Made by a program: the position numbers and the translations under genes
Assembly: GCA_045123995.1 (NCBI GenBank)
Contig: JBGVKY010000014.1
Location: 62,001-126,000, forward strand
DNA from: HGM11501 sp045123995
Lineage (GTDB): Bacteria; Bacillota; Clostridia; CAKSNL01; HGM11501
DNA: 64,000 nt
Direction of reading: 5' to 3'
The notes under the pieces: generated by a model
Database searches by the model: none
What the model saw: only the letters and a program-made list of their open reading frames with translations
Told to the model about the DNA's origin: nothing
Shown here: piece after piece, positions 7,651-16,891 of the stretch
Layout of the letters: each line of letters opens with the position of its first letter
Numbering within the stretch: the first letter of the stretch is position 1

Positions 7651-9426
7651 TTATATATTAAGTGTTTTTTCTTCTACTTCTTTTTTGATTCTTTCTATAA
7701 ATGCATCCAAAGTCATGGATTCTTGTTCTCCGCCTTTTCTCAAGCGGACTGAAATGGTTCCTGCTTCAATGTCCTTGTCGCCGCAAACCACCATGTATGG
7801 AACTTTTTCAAGCTGAGCTTCTCTTATCTTGTATCCGATTTTTTCGTTTCTTGTATCAAGTTCAACACGAAGACCCGCTGCACTCATTTTATCAGCAATA
7901 TCTTTTACATAGTCTGCATGACGCTCGGAAAGGGACATTACCTTAACCTGAGTGGGAGCAAGCCAGGTGGGGAATGCACCTGCATACTTTTCAATCAACA
8001 GGGCGAGAGTTCTTTCGTAGCAACCGATTGAAGTTCGGTGGATGATGTAGGGGTTTTTCTTATTGCCTTCCTGATCCACATATTCCATGCCGAACTTGGA
8101 AGCTAAGAACTGGTCAATCTGGATGGTAATGAGCGTGTCTTCTTTACCGAAAACATTCTTTATCTGAATATCGAGTTTGGGACCGTAGAAGGCAGCTTCG
8201 CCAACACCAACCTTGTAGGGAATCTCAAGATTGTCTAAAATCTTTTTCATAACGCCCTGAGCTTCATCCCAGTCAGCGGCAGTGCCTATATACTTTTCTG
8301 TATCATCGGGATCCCACTGGGAGAATCTGTAGGAGATATCATCATAAAGACCTAAAGTCTTAAGCATGTAAATGGCGAGCTCAAGGCAGTTTTTGAATTC
8401 TGTTTCAAGCTGGTCAGGAGTACACATTAAGTGTCCTTCTGAAATAGTGAACTGACGTACTCTTATAAGACCGTGCATTTCACCTGAGGCTTCGTTTCTG
8501 AAAAGAGTGGAAGTTTCGTTATATCTTAAGGGAAGGTCTCTGTAAGAGCGGGCACGGTTTAAATAAGCCTGATACTGGAAGGGGCAGGTCATGGGGCGGA
8601 GTGCGAAAACTTCTTTATCGCTATCGGGGTCGCCAAGAACAAACATGCCGTCACGGTAGTGATCCCAGTGGCCTGAAACCTTATATAAGTCACTCTTTGC
8701 CATGTAGGGAGTCTTTGTAAGGAGCCAGCCCCTCTTTTGCTCCTCATCTTCAACAAAGCGTTGTAAAAGCTGAATAACTCTTGCACCCTTGGGGAGAAGT
8801 ATGGGAAGACCTTGACCTATAAGGTCGCTTGTAGTGAAATATTCAAGCTCGCGGCCAAGCTTATTGTGGTCTCTCTTTTTAGCCTCTTCTCTCTGGGTAA
8901 GATCTGCTTCGAGTTCGTCCTTTGTTTTATATGCAACACCGTAAATACGGGTGAGCATCTTATTCTTTTCGCTTCCCCTCCAGTAAGCACCTGTTGCGGA
9001 AAGAAGCTTGAAAGCTTTTACTTTTGAGGTGTAGTTAACGTGAGGACCTGCACAAAGGTCAGTAAATTCACCCTGCTTGTAGAATGAAATGACTTCACCC
9101 TCGGGAAGCTCTTCTATAAGCTCTGTCTTATAAGGTTCCTCTTTCATGAGTTCAAGTGCTTCTGCACGGGGAAGTTCAAAGCGTTCAATCTTTAAGTTTT
9201 CCTTAACGATTTTCTTCATTTCAGCTTCTATTTTCTCTAAATCTTCAGGAGAAAAGGCAACTTCAGTATCGAAGTCATAGTAAAAGCCTGTATCAATAGC
9301 AGGGCCGATTGCAAGCTTTACATTGGGGTAAAGTCTTTTTACGGCCTGAGCCATAATGTGTGAAGCGGAGTGTCTTAAAATTTTAAGCTCCTCTTCGGGG
9401 GATAAAACGTTCTGGATTTCGCTCAT
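7651..9426 (-). CDS. thrS: threonyl-tRNA synthetase lacking the TGS domain
   Basis: Charges tRNA-Thr with threonine. I start it at the ATG at 9426 (591 residues), preceded by AGAGG; a TTG at 9444 is less likely. The protein opens almost directly with the editing domain (HSASH near the start and CAGPH), continues with the class II catalytic core (TCPFQ, RNEASGEMHGLIRVRQF) and ends with the anticodon-binding domain (about 490-591). The N-terminal TGS domain of about 60 residues found in most bacterial ThrRS is absent, and no in-frame upstream sequence could supply it. Expression is controlled by the T-box leader upstream. Confidence 0.95.
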   Translation of the reverse strand: MSEIQNVLSPEEELKILRHSASHIMAQAVKRLYPNVKLAIGPAIDTGFYYDFDTEVAFSPEDLEKIEAEMKKIVKENLKIERFELPRAEALELMKEEPYKTELIEELPEGEVISFYKQGEFTDLCAGPHVNYTSKVKAFKLLSATGAYWRGSEKNKMLTRIYGVAYKTKDELEADLTQREEAKKRDHNKLGRELEYFTTSDLIGQGLPILLPKGARVIQLLQRFVEDEEQKRGWLLTKTPYMAKSDLYKVSGHWDHYRDGMFVLGDPDSDKEVFALRPMTCPFQYQAYLNRARSYRDLPLRYNETSTLFRNEASGEMHGLIRVRQFTISEGHLMCTPDQLETEFKNCLELAIYMLKTLGLYDDISYRFSQWDPDDTEKYIGTAADWDEAQGVMKKILDNLEIPYKVGVGEAAFYGPKLDIQIKNVFGKEDTLITIQIDQFLASKFGMEYVDQEGNKKNPYIIHRTSIGCYERTLALLIEKYAGAFPTWLAPTQVKVMSLSERHADYVKDIADKMSAAGLRVELDTRNEKIGYKIREAQLEKVPYMVVCGDKDIEAGTISVRLRKGGEQESMTLDAFIERIKKEVEEKTLNI

Positions 9427-9465
9427 AAATATACCTCTTTTCAAAATGTGAATTTAATAAACAAA

Positions 9466-9690
9466 ATAAAAAGCACCCTTGAACTTCAAGGGTGCAAATG
9501 CACGGTTCCACCTTGTTTTTAACTTAATTACCTTTAACGTAAGGCTACGGCAAATCCTACTTTGTTTCAGATAAGCAGCTCGGAAGCGGTCTTCATAAAA
9601 GGTTTCGCAAGAAGCTTACAGCCAAGGCTTCTCTCTCTGTCCGAAATTACTTTTACTACTGTCTTCGTCATCGCTTTTTATTAAGATGAA
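9466..9690 (-). promoter_or_regulatory. thrS: T-box riboswitch of thrS, threonine specific
   Basis: Read on the minus strand. A stem I start GATGACGAAGACAGTAGTA (near 9672) is followed by a specifier region with the threonine codon ACC (9590-9588). The T-box sequence AAGGTGGAACCGTGC is at 9514-9500, and a terminator hairpin GCACCCTTGAA/TTCAAGGGTGC plus T-run at 9495-9466. Uncharged tRNA-Thr should pair with ACC and the T-box bulge and prevent termination. The specifier reading agrees with the downstream gene. Confidence 0.93.
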
Positions 9691-9693
9691 ATA

Positions 9694-9722
9694 ATTATAG
9701 CACTTAAAAAGAATTATGTCAA
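9694..9722 (-). promoter_or_regulatory. consensus sigma-A promoter of thrS
   Basis: TTGACA (9722-9717), exact 17-bp spacer, TATAAT (9699-9694) on the minus strand: a perfect consensus. The -35 box begins 6 bp after the stop codon of the upstream SLH gene. Confidence 0.9.
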
Positions 9723-9728
9723 CTTTTT

Positions 9729-12197
9729 TTATATTGATTTAAGAAATCTGCATAAAATTGTGGCAGCTTCCGCACGGGTGGTATTTTTTAAGGGATAGAG
9801 AAGTCCGTTTTCATCTCCCATTATAATGCCTTTCGAAAGAGCCTTTTTAATATAGTCCTTGGAATAGTCAGAAGCGTCGTCAAAATCCTTCAGGGTTGAT
9901 GTATCGGAAATTAAAATTTCCCTTCCCATAAGTTCCATTGTCCTTATGATGATAGTAATCATCTGTTCTTTTGTGATGGGGGAATTGGGGGAAAAGGTAT
10001 TATCGCCTGTACCCTTTACAAGGGAACAGTTATAAACCGTCTGAATCACTCCTGCATACCATGACTGAGGAGAAACATCGTAAAAGCCACCTTTATAGAT
10101 ACCCTCGTCAAGAGAAAGGGCACGGATCAAAAGGGCGCAGAATTCTGCTCTTGTGACATTTTTATCGGGAGCAAATGTACCGTCTTTATATCCTGCGGTA
10201 ATTTTAGCTTTGGCCAGGGCATTTATATCAGAAGATGACCAGTGCCCCTCTAAGTCGGAAAACAGATTTTCGTATCCGTAGAAAGAAGAAATGTCCACAG
10301 GAGAAATGTATGAAGGATTGTCCTTAAGGGGCTTATTTTCGGGGGGAGATGTAGGAGCATTGGGGATTTCAAGGGTGGGGTCTTTATATTCTATGTTGGA
10401 ATTTCTTCTGGTAACTTTAATGGGGACAGAATAAACGGTTTCGCCTAAAATTCCTGCAGTAAGGGACATGGGAGTAACTTCATATCTCAAGTAAAGTCCT
10501 GCCATATCTTCTGTGAGTTCGATTTCGGTCATGTTTGAATAGCTTAAGTTTTTATAAGGGCCCTCGGGATTTTCAGAAAGTCCCCAATTGGTTATGCTGG
10601 CGCTTTCGCCGTCGAAATTATTAACGAAATCATAGACCCCCTTAACTGTGTTACCCACTTTCGCCTGACCTCTGATTCTTACATTTTCAGCTGAAATAAC
10701 TGCCGGGACAACTTCAATATCATCAATGTAAAGAATCTGCTCGTCAGAGCCTTCGGGGACATTGACGGCCACAATAAAGCGACCGTTTATGTCATATTCG
10801 GGAGTGAAAACAGCCCTGTAAGTATTCCATCTGGTATTGGGAATGAAGTAAGCGCATAAAATAAGGTTATCAGGGTTATCTAAGTCCTCGATGATGAAAG
10901 TTACCTCCACATGGGTGTCGGAAAATTTATTTCTAAGGTCTGCCTTAAATACATAATTTTCTTCGGCATTAAAAGAAACGAAAGCGTTGTTGTACATAAT
11001 TCCAACATTACTGTTGGGAGTAAAGGAAGCGTAGGAATTTCTGTTTTCTCTTATGATTTTGTATTCTCCGTCACCCGAGGCAAGCCAGGATAAATCACTC
11101 TGCTCTGATTCGAAGTTTCCGTTGTCTATGCCCGAATCAGTTATTCTGACAGAGAAGTTTTCGCTGATTTCAGGCTTTGAGGTAATATAAACTGAAAATT
11201 CATAAATGCCGGGTTCGGCATCGGAGGTTATAGTCAAAATTCCGTCTTCCACTTTTACATTTTCGTTATAGTCTGAAGCTTCAAAAGAAAGGGGAGCGTC
11301 CATTATTTCACCTTCCTGGTCTAAAACCAGAATATCCAAAGGCGTGGTTATGTCATAGGCTTTGGGAACCGAGAAGGATTGGGGAATTGAAATTGATATT
11401 TCCACAGGCTTTTTGTAAGAAGGCTTAAGTGAAAGGTTTTTAAGGGATATAGGATTATGACTGTCCTCCGGAGTTATAGCAAGAGTGAAAATGAAGTCCC
11501 CGTCAGAATCGGTTTTTAATGGGGCGGTCACGGTTGTCCAGTCGGGATAAAAAGGATTTTCAAGATATATAACTGCGGAACTGCCCAAAACTTCAGTATA
11601 TATATTGTTTGCGGACTCTGAAAAATCCGTTCCTCCTTTTATATCAAAAGAGATCTCGTATAATTCTCCTCCCTTTAAGGATATGTTTTCTTCCTGTGTA
11701 AGGAGATAGGTGGCTGTGTAATTTTCGTGATAGTCAAAGGTTAAAGCGCCGTTTTTTGTAAAAAAGTCTGAACTGTTACGGGTGTCCCAGCCTGAGTTTT
11801 CGGGGTATTCATTGAAAAGACCGTTTGATATAAGGTTATGCCCTAAAGTCACGTTAATTTTTGTCTGATGAAGCTTGGGCTGATTTTCGGGAGGGGTTAA
11901 AATAAATGTGAAAGAGGAATCTTCTTTTGCATGGTCAAATACAGTGAGCAGGCCCGAATCAAATTTAACACCGTCAGGAAGAGAAGATACATCAATTAAA
12001 ATATCATCAGAGGGAACTAATTTGCCGTCGTTGGTAAGGAAAGCTGCCGAATAGAGAAATTCGGATTTCCCTGTTTCGGGAATGAGGAGAGAGGTTTTGC
12101 CCACTAAAACCATGCTGGGATAAAGCTCTAAAGCAAAAGCCGGGACGGATAAAAGCATGACGGAAATAACCAGCAACGAAAGTATTTTCTTTATCAA
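9729..12197 (-). CDS. secreted SLH-domain protein with carbohydrate-binding-like modules
   Basis: An 822-residue exported protein. It begins with a signal peptide ending SVPAFA. Two beta-sandwich modules resembling CBM4/9-type carbohydrate-binding domains follow (one near 125-265 beginning NLISNGLFNEYPENSGWD; one near 360-500 beginning GIDNGNFESEQSDLSW), separated by Ig-like stretches. Three SLH repeats close it (about 644-702, 703-768 and 769-822), each with the TRAE/TKEQ-type motif; these anchor proteins to cell-wall polymers. No catalytic domain is recognisable, so it may bind polysaccharide at the surface or be structural. Start is TTG with GAGGGGGAG about 6 bp upstream. Confidence 0.85.
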   Translation of the reverse strand: MIKKILSLLVISVMLLSVPAFALELYPSMVLVGKTSLLIPETGKSEFLYSAAFLTNDGKLVPSDDILIDVSSLPDGVKFDSGLLTVFDHAKEDSSFTFILTPPENQPKLHQTKINVTLGHNLISNGLFNEYPENSGWDTRNSSDFFTKNGALTFDYHENYTATYLLTQEENISLKGGELYEISFDIKGGTDFSESANNIYTEVLGSSAVIYLENPFYPDWTTVTAPLKTDSDGDFIFTLAITPEDSHNPISLKNLSLKPSYKKPVEISISIPQSFSVPKAYDITTPLDILVLDQEGEIMDAPLSFEASDYNENVKVEDGILTITSDAEPGIYEFSVYITSKPEISENFSVRITDSGIDNGNFESEQSDLSWLASGDGEYKIIRENRNSYASFTPNSNVGIMYNNAFVSFNAEENYVFKADLRNKFSDTHVEVTFIIEDLDNPDNLILCAYFIPNTRWNTYRAVFTPEYDINGRFIVAVNVPEGSDEQILYIDDIEVVPAVISAENVRIRGQAKVGNTVKGVYDFVNNFDGESASITNWGLSENPEGPYKNLSYSNMTEIELTEDMAGLYLRYEVTPMSLTAGILGETVYSVPIKVTRRNSNIEYKDPTLEIPNAPTSPPENKPLKDNPSYISPVDISSFYGYENLFSDLEGHWSSSDINALAKAKITAGYKDGTFAPDKNVTRAEFCALLIRALSLDEGIYKGGFYDVSPQSWYAGVIQTVYNCSLVKGTGDNTFSPNSPITKEQMITIIIRTMELMGREILISDTSTLKDFDDASDYSKDYIKKALSKGIIMGDENGLLYPLKNTTRAEAATILCRFLKSI

Positions 12198-12235
12198 AAA
12201 AATCTCCCCCTCATAAAATCGTAATGTATATTTAT

Positions 12236-12264
12236 ATTATATCACAAAAAAAGTCATTTGTCAT
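12236..12264 (-). promoter_or_regulatory. promoter of the SLH protein gene
   Basis: Minus strand ATGACA (12264-12259), 17-bp spacer, TATAAT (12241-12236). Confidence 0.7.
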
Positions 12265-12310
12265 GTAAAATTTTTATTGATATATTAAGAAGAAAAAAAG
12301 GGGATTTGTA

Positions 12311-12339
12311 TTGACAAAAAACGTCTTTTATGCTACACT
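12311..12339 (+). promoter_or_regulatory. promoter of the pyrimidine operon
   Basis: TTGACA (12311-12316), 17-bp spacer, TACACT (12334-12339). The predicted transcript starts just before the attenuator hairpin. Confidence 0.85.
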
Positions 12340-12345
12340 TAATTA

Positions 12346-12470
12346 AGTTAATCTTTAAGACGATACAGAGATATCGGCAAGATTTTAAAAATACTTGAAA
12401 ATTGGGTGCAGAAATTCTGCATCAGCCTTTTTGTGTGTTTATTTCTTGCCGGTTGCGGTAAGATTTTTTG
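12346..12470 (+). promoter_or_regulatory. PyrR-type transcription attenuator of the pyr operon
   Basis: Three competing structures are visible. A binding hairpin: AATCTT (12350-12355) with AAGATT (12379-12384), a purine-rich internal loop, CGATA (12361-12365) with TATCG (12372-12376), and loop CAGAGA, matching the CNGNGA core of PyrR sites. An antiterminator: CGGCAAGA (12375-12382) with TCTTGCCG (12444-12451). A terminator: CTTGCCG/CGGTAAG (12445-12462) with six Ts. UMP-bound PyrR would hold the first hairpin and so allow termination. The pairings are seen; the PyrR assignment rests on the loop match and the genes downstream. No pyrR gene is in the window. Confidence 0.8.
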
Positions 12471-12495
12471 TTATAATTTGAAAGGAGGATGCTGC

Positions 12496-13704
12496 ATGAA
12501 AAAAATGTATAAAGCTGAGTTTGTTGGTTTTTCTCATGAGGAAAAGGAAAGCATTATGCATTTTTTGTGTAATCATGGGCTTTTCTTGGACTCTCCTTCT
12601 TATGCTGTATTTCCCGGTTTTTGTGATGTGCATGTGCATTTTCGCGAGCCGGGATTTTCTTATAAGGAAACAATGCTGACAGGTTCGATGGCAGCAGCTC
12701 ACGGAGGCTATACGGCAGTGTGCACAATGCCCAACTTAAATCCGGTTCCGGACACCTTGGAAAACTTAATGATGCAGAAAGAAATGGCTGAAAAATCGGC
12801 TAAAATTTCGGTTTATCCCATGGCGTCAATCAGCGTAGGAGAAAAAGGTGAAGTTCTTTCTGATATGGAAGAAATGGCGAAAGAGGTTTTGGCTTTTTCC
12901 GACGACGGAAAAGGTGTACAGTCAGACGCTATGATGGAAGAAGCTATGACTATCGCAAAGAGAAACGGGAAAATAATTTCCGCACATTGCGAAGTGAATT
13001 CCCTGCTTAACGGCGGCTATATACATGACGGGGAATATGCAAAAGCCAACGGACATAAGGGAATAAGTTCCGAAAGCGAATATAAGCAAATTGAGAGAGA
13101 TCTGGTTTTGGCAGAAAAGACAAAGGTTAAATATCACGTTTGCCATATATCCACGAAAGAGAGCGTGGAGGCAATCAGAAATGCAAAAAAACGTGGAGTT
13201 GACGTTACCTGTGAGACAGGTCCCCACTACCTTATATTTGATGACAGAGACTTAAAAGAGGACGGAAAGTGGAAAATGAATCCGCCCATAAGAAGCGAAG
13301 AAGACAAGCTTGCCCTTATAGAGGGTATATGTGACGGAACAATTGATATGATTGCAACTGACCATGCACCCCATTCTGAAGAAGAGAAGGCAAAGGGACT
13401 TTCTGGAAGTGCCTTTGGTATAGTAGGGCTTGAAACGGCTTTCCCTGCTTTATACACCCACCTTGTAAAAACAGGAATAATTACACTTGAAAAACTGGAA
13501 AAGCTTTTGTCATATAATCCTAAAAAAAGATTCGGGATAGATACGGGGCTTGATTTTACGGTATGGAAATTAGACGAAGAATTTATAGTTGAGCCTGAAA
13601 AGTTCTTGTCAAAGGGAAAATCCACGCCTTTTACGGGAATGAAACTTTTCGGCAAGTGTGTTGCTACCGTGCATAACGGTGAATTTGTATATATGGAGGA
13701 ATAA
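12496..13704 (+). CDS. pyrC: dihydroorotase
   Basis: Closes carbamoyl-aspartate to dihydroorotate, third step of UMP synthesis. I start it at ATG 12496 (402 residues) because AAAGGAGGA is 6 bp upstream; a longer GTG start at 12406 would run through the attenuator. The amidohydrolase metal site is visible: DVHVHFREPG (His46, His48), AFSDDG, ISAHCE, YHVCHIS and ATDHAPH. It is first in the operon, directly after the PyrR-type attenuator, and carB begins 3 bp after its stop. Confidence 0.95.
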   Translation: MKKMYKAEFVGFSHEEKESIMHFLCNHGLFLDSPSYAVFPGFCDVHVHFREPGFSYKETMLTGSMAAAHGGYTAVCTMPNLNPVPDTLENLMMQKEMAEKSAKISVYPMASISVGEKGEVLSDMEEMAKEVLAFSDDGKGVQSDAMMEEAMTIAKRNGKIISAHCEVNSLLNGGYIHDGEYAKANGHKGISSESEYKQIERDLVLAEKTKVKYHVCHISTKESVEAIRNAKKRGVDVTCETGPHYLIFDDRDLKEDGKWKMNPPIRSEEDKLALIEGICDGTIDMIATDHAPHSEEEKAKGLSGSAFGIVGLETAFPALYTHLVKTGIITLEKLEKLLSYNPKKRFGIDTGLDFTVWKLDEEFIVEPEKFLSKGKSTPFTGMKLFGKCVATVHNGEFVYMEE

Positions 13705-13707
13705 GTT

Positions 13708-16700
13708 ATGGCTAAAAGAACAGATATCAAAAAGATTCTTATTATCGGCTCAGGCCCTATTGTTATCGGGCAGGCTGCTGAATTTGACTATGCGGGAACC
13801 CAGGCTTGTCTTGCTCTTAAAGAGGAAGGGTATGAGGTGGTCCTGGTTAACTCCAATCCTGCTACAATAATGACAGATACCACCATTGCAGACAAGGTTT
13901 ATATGGAACCTCTGACTCTCGAATATGTTGCTAAAATTTTGAGATATGAAAGACCCGATGCCATCGTTCCGGGTATAGGTGGACAGACAGGCTTGAACCT
14001 TGCTATGCAGCTTGAAAAGAAAGGGATATTGAAAGAGTGTGGGGTTGAGCTTTTAGGTACAAGCAGTGCAAGTATTGAAAGAGCTGAAGACAGAGAACTT
14101 TTTAAAGAGCTCTGCGAGTCCATCGGTGAACCGGTTATTCCCTCTGAGATAACCTATTCTCTGGAGGAAGCTAAAGAAGCTGCAAAGAGAATCGGCTATC
14201 CGGTTGTTCTTCGTCCTGCATTTACACTTGGCGGAACAGGCGGCGGCTTTGCATATAGCGAAGAAGAGCTTATAGAAGTTGGTCTTAATGCTTTTAAGTT
14301 ATCTCCTGTTCATCAGGTTTTAATTGAAAAAAGTGTAAAAGGCTATAAAGAAATTGAATTTGAGGTTATGAGAGACTCCTCGGACAGAGCAATCACCATA
14401 TGCGGAATGGAAAATATTGACCCTGTTGGCGTTCATACGGGTGACTCGTTGGTTGTTGCTCCCATAATGACTCTTTCTAAAGAAGACGAAAAGATGCTCA
14501 ATGACAGTGCTATAAAGCTTATCAGAGAGCTTAAGATAGAGGGAGGATGTAACGTTCAGTTCGCATTAAATCCCGATACAAGTGAATACTACTTAATTGA
14601 AGTTAACCCCAGAGTTTCACGTTCATCGGCACTTGCATCTAAGGCGAGCGGTTATCCCATTGCAAGAGTTACCGCTAAAATCGCCGTTGGTATGGAGCTT
14701 ACGGAAATTGCAATCGCAAATACAAATGCGGCATTTAATCCCAGTCTGGATTATATTATTGCGAAATTCCCCAGATTCCCCTTCGATAAATTTTCATCAG
14801 CACCTAATACACTTGGCACACAGATGAAGGCGACAGGAGAAATTATGGGTATCGGATCCAATCTTAAAGAGTGTCTCTTAAAGTCCGTCAGATCTCTTGA
14901 AATCGGTGCATATCATTTTTATCTTCCTAAGTTTGATGCCATGACCAAGGAAGAGCTTGCTGAATACATAAAGAGCTTCAAAGACGATGTTATTTTTGCA
15001 GTTGCAGAGCTTTTCAGAAGAGGAGAAACTGTTGAAAACATTCATAAGATTACAGAAATCACATCCTACTTCCTTGAAGCAATAAAAGAAATCGTTGACT
15101 ATGAAGAAATAATTAAGGCAAATAAGGGAAATATATCTATTCTTAGAGAAGCGAAGAAGATAGGTTTTTGCGATAAGTTTATTTCAAAGTCTTGGAACAT
15201 GACGGAAATGGAAGTTTTCAAAATGAGAAAAGAAAACGGAATTTTCCCCATATACAAAATGGTTGACACCTGCCATACAGGAGCATATATTCCTTATTTC
15301 TACTCATCCTACGATGGTGAAAATGCATCACGTCTTACGGAGAAGAAAAAGATTATTGTACTTGGAGCAGGCCCTATCCGTATCGGTCAGGGTGTTGAAT
15401 TTGACTATTCTACAGTTCATGCGGTTATGACTATTAAAAAGTCAGGATATGAAGCAATAATTATAAATAATAACCCTGAAACGGTTTCTACCGATTATAC
15501 CACTGCGGATAAGCTTTACTTCGAACCTCTTACGACAGAAGATGTTATGAACATTATCGAATTCGAAAAACCCGAAGGTGTAATTGCATCATTAGGTGGA
15601 CAGACAGCGATTAACTTAGCTGAGCCCTTGATGAAGCATGGAGTAAAGATTATCGGTACTGACTGTGAGGCTATTGAAAAGGCGGAAAACCGAGACAGCT
15701 TTGAGAAAATTCTCGAAGAGCTTTCTATTCCTCAGCCTAAGGGAAGAGCGGTAACAAATATTGAAGACGGAGTGAAGGCAGCTGAAGAAATCGGTTATCC
15801 TGTTTTAGTTCGTCCCAGCTTTGTGCTTGGCGGACGTGCAATGCAGATTGTTGCTAAGGAAGAACATTTAAGACATTACCTCAAAACAGCCGTTGAAATT
15901 GATGAAGATAAACCGGTGCTTGTTGACAAATACATTCAGGGAAGAGAAGTTGAAGTTGACGCTATATGTGACGGTCGTGATGTATTTATTCCAGGAATTA
16001 TGGAGCTTGTTGAAAGAACAGGTGTGCACAGTGGCGACTCCATAAGCGTATATCCCACCTTCAGTATTTCTGACAAAGTAAAGGGAACAATTCTTACTTA
16101 TGCGAAAAAGCTTGGTCTCGGCATTGGAATTATAGGCCTTTACAATATTCAGTTTATTGTTGACAAAGATGACAATGTATTCATTATAGAGGTAAACCCC
16201 CGTTCTTCAAGAACAGTTCCTTTCTTGTCCAAGGCAACAGGCTATAGCTTAGCTGATATTGCCACTGAGGTAATTATGGGCAAGAGCTTAAAAGAGCAGG
16301 GAATTTTTGATATTTATCCTGCTGAGAAAAAACGTTGGTATGTAAAGGTACCTGTGTTCTCCTTCAATAAGATAAGAGGTCTTGATGCATACCTTTCTCC
16401 TGAAATGAAGTCCACAGGTGAAGCAATCGGCTACGATGACAAATTAAACCGTGCGCTTTACAAAGCACTTCAGGCATCGGGAATGAGACTTCAGAATTAC
16501 GGAACCGTTCTTGTGACTTTAGCTGACGAAGATAAAGCAGAAGCCCTTCCGCTTATCAAACGATTCTATGATATGGGCTTTAATATAGTGGCAACAATCG
16601 GCACTGCAGATTATCTTAAGGCTAACGGCATAAGAACAAAAGTGCTCCGAAAGCTTTCTGAAGGAAGCACAGAAATTTTGGATGCAATCCGTGCAGGTTA

Positions 16701-16881
16701 TGTAAGTTACGTTATCAATACCCGTGCAATTCTTTCTGGTGTTCATTATGAAGATGGCGTTGAAATCAGAAGAACTGCAAATGAAAACAACGTAACTTTA
16801 TTTACATCTCTTGATACAGTACGGGTTCTGCTTGATGTACTTGAGGAAATTACACTTACAATTTCGACTATTGATGCGTAA
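13708..16881 (+). CDS. carB: carbamoyl-phosphate synthase large subunit
   Basis: Makes carbamoyl phosphate from bicarbonate, ammonia and two ATP. At 1057 residues it has the full family layout: an N-terminal ATP-grasp half (about 1-400, with MENIDPVGVHTGDS), a helical oligomerisation region, a second ATP-grasp half (about 550-935, with MELVERTGVHSGDS) and a C-terminal MGS-like allosteric domain (about 940-1057). Each half opens with a matching KKILIIGSGPIVIGQ or KKIIVLGAGPIRIGQ motif, showing the ancient duplication. The glutaminase subunit gene carA is not next to it or anywhere in this window. Confidence 0.97.
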   Translation: MAKRTDIKKILIIGSGPIVIGQAAEFDYAGTQACLALKEEGYEVVLVNSNPATIMTDTTIADKVYMEPLTLEYVAKILRYERPDAIVPGIGGQTGLNLAMQLEKKGILKECGVELLGTSSASIERAEDRELFKELCESIGEPVIPSEITYSLEEAKEAAKRIGYPVVLRPAFTLGGTGGGFAYSEEELIEVGLNAFKLSPVHQVLIEKSVKGYKEIEFEVMRDSSDRAITICGMENIDPVGVHTGDSLVVAPIMTLSKEDEKMLNDSAIKLIRELKIEGGCNVQFALNPDTSEYYLIEVNPRVSRSSALASKASGYPIARVTAKIAVGMELTEIAIANTNAAFNPSLDYIIAKFPRFPFDKFSSAPNTLGTQMKATGEIMGIGSNLKECLLKSVRSLEIGAYHFYLPKFDAMTKEELAEYIKSFKDDVIFAVAELFRRGETVENIHKITEITSYFLEAIKEIVDYEEIIKANKGNISILREAKKIGFCDKFISKSWNMTEMEVFKMRKENGIFPIYKMVDTCHTGAYIPYFYSSYDGENASRLTEKKKIIVLGAGPIRIGQGVEFDYSTVHAVMTIKKSGYEAIIINNNPETVSTDYTTADKLYFEPLTTEDVMNIIEFEKPEGVIASLGGQTAINLAEPLMKHGVKIIGTDCEAIEKAENRDSFEKILEELSIPQPKGRAVTNIEDGVKAAEEIGYPVLVRPSFVLGGRAMQIVAKEEHLRHYLKTAVEIDEDKPVLVDKYIQGREVEVDAICDGRDVFIPGIMELVERTGVHSGDSISVYPTFSISDKVKGTILTYAKKLGLGIGIIGLYNIQFIVDKDDNVFIIEVNPRSSRTVPFLSKATGYSLADIATEVIMGKSLKEQGIFDIYPAEKKRWYVKVPVFSFNKIRGLDAYLSPEMKSTGEAIGYDDKLNRALYKALQASGMRLQNYGTVLVTLADEDKAEALPLIKRFYDMGFNIVATIGTADYLKANGIRTKVLRKLSEGSTEILDAIRAGYVSYVINTRAILSGVHYEDGVEIRRTANENNVTLFTSLDTVRVLLDVLEEITLTISTIDA

Positions 16882-16891
16882 GAGGTAGAAA

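Noticed and set aside
12406..12495. Upstream GTG start extending pyrC by 30 residues
   Set aside because: It would translate through the attenuator terminator and lacks a ribosome-binding site; the ATG at 12496 has a strong one.
13227..13730. 167-codon minus-strand open frame opposite pyrC
   Set aside because: Antisense shadow; runs across the pyrC-carB junction and resembles no family.
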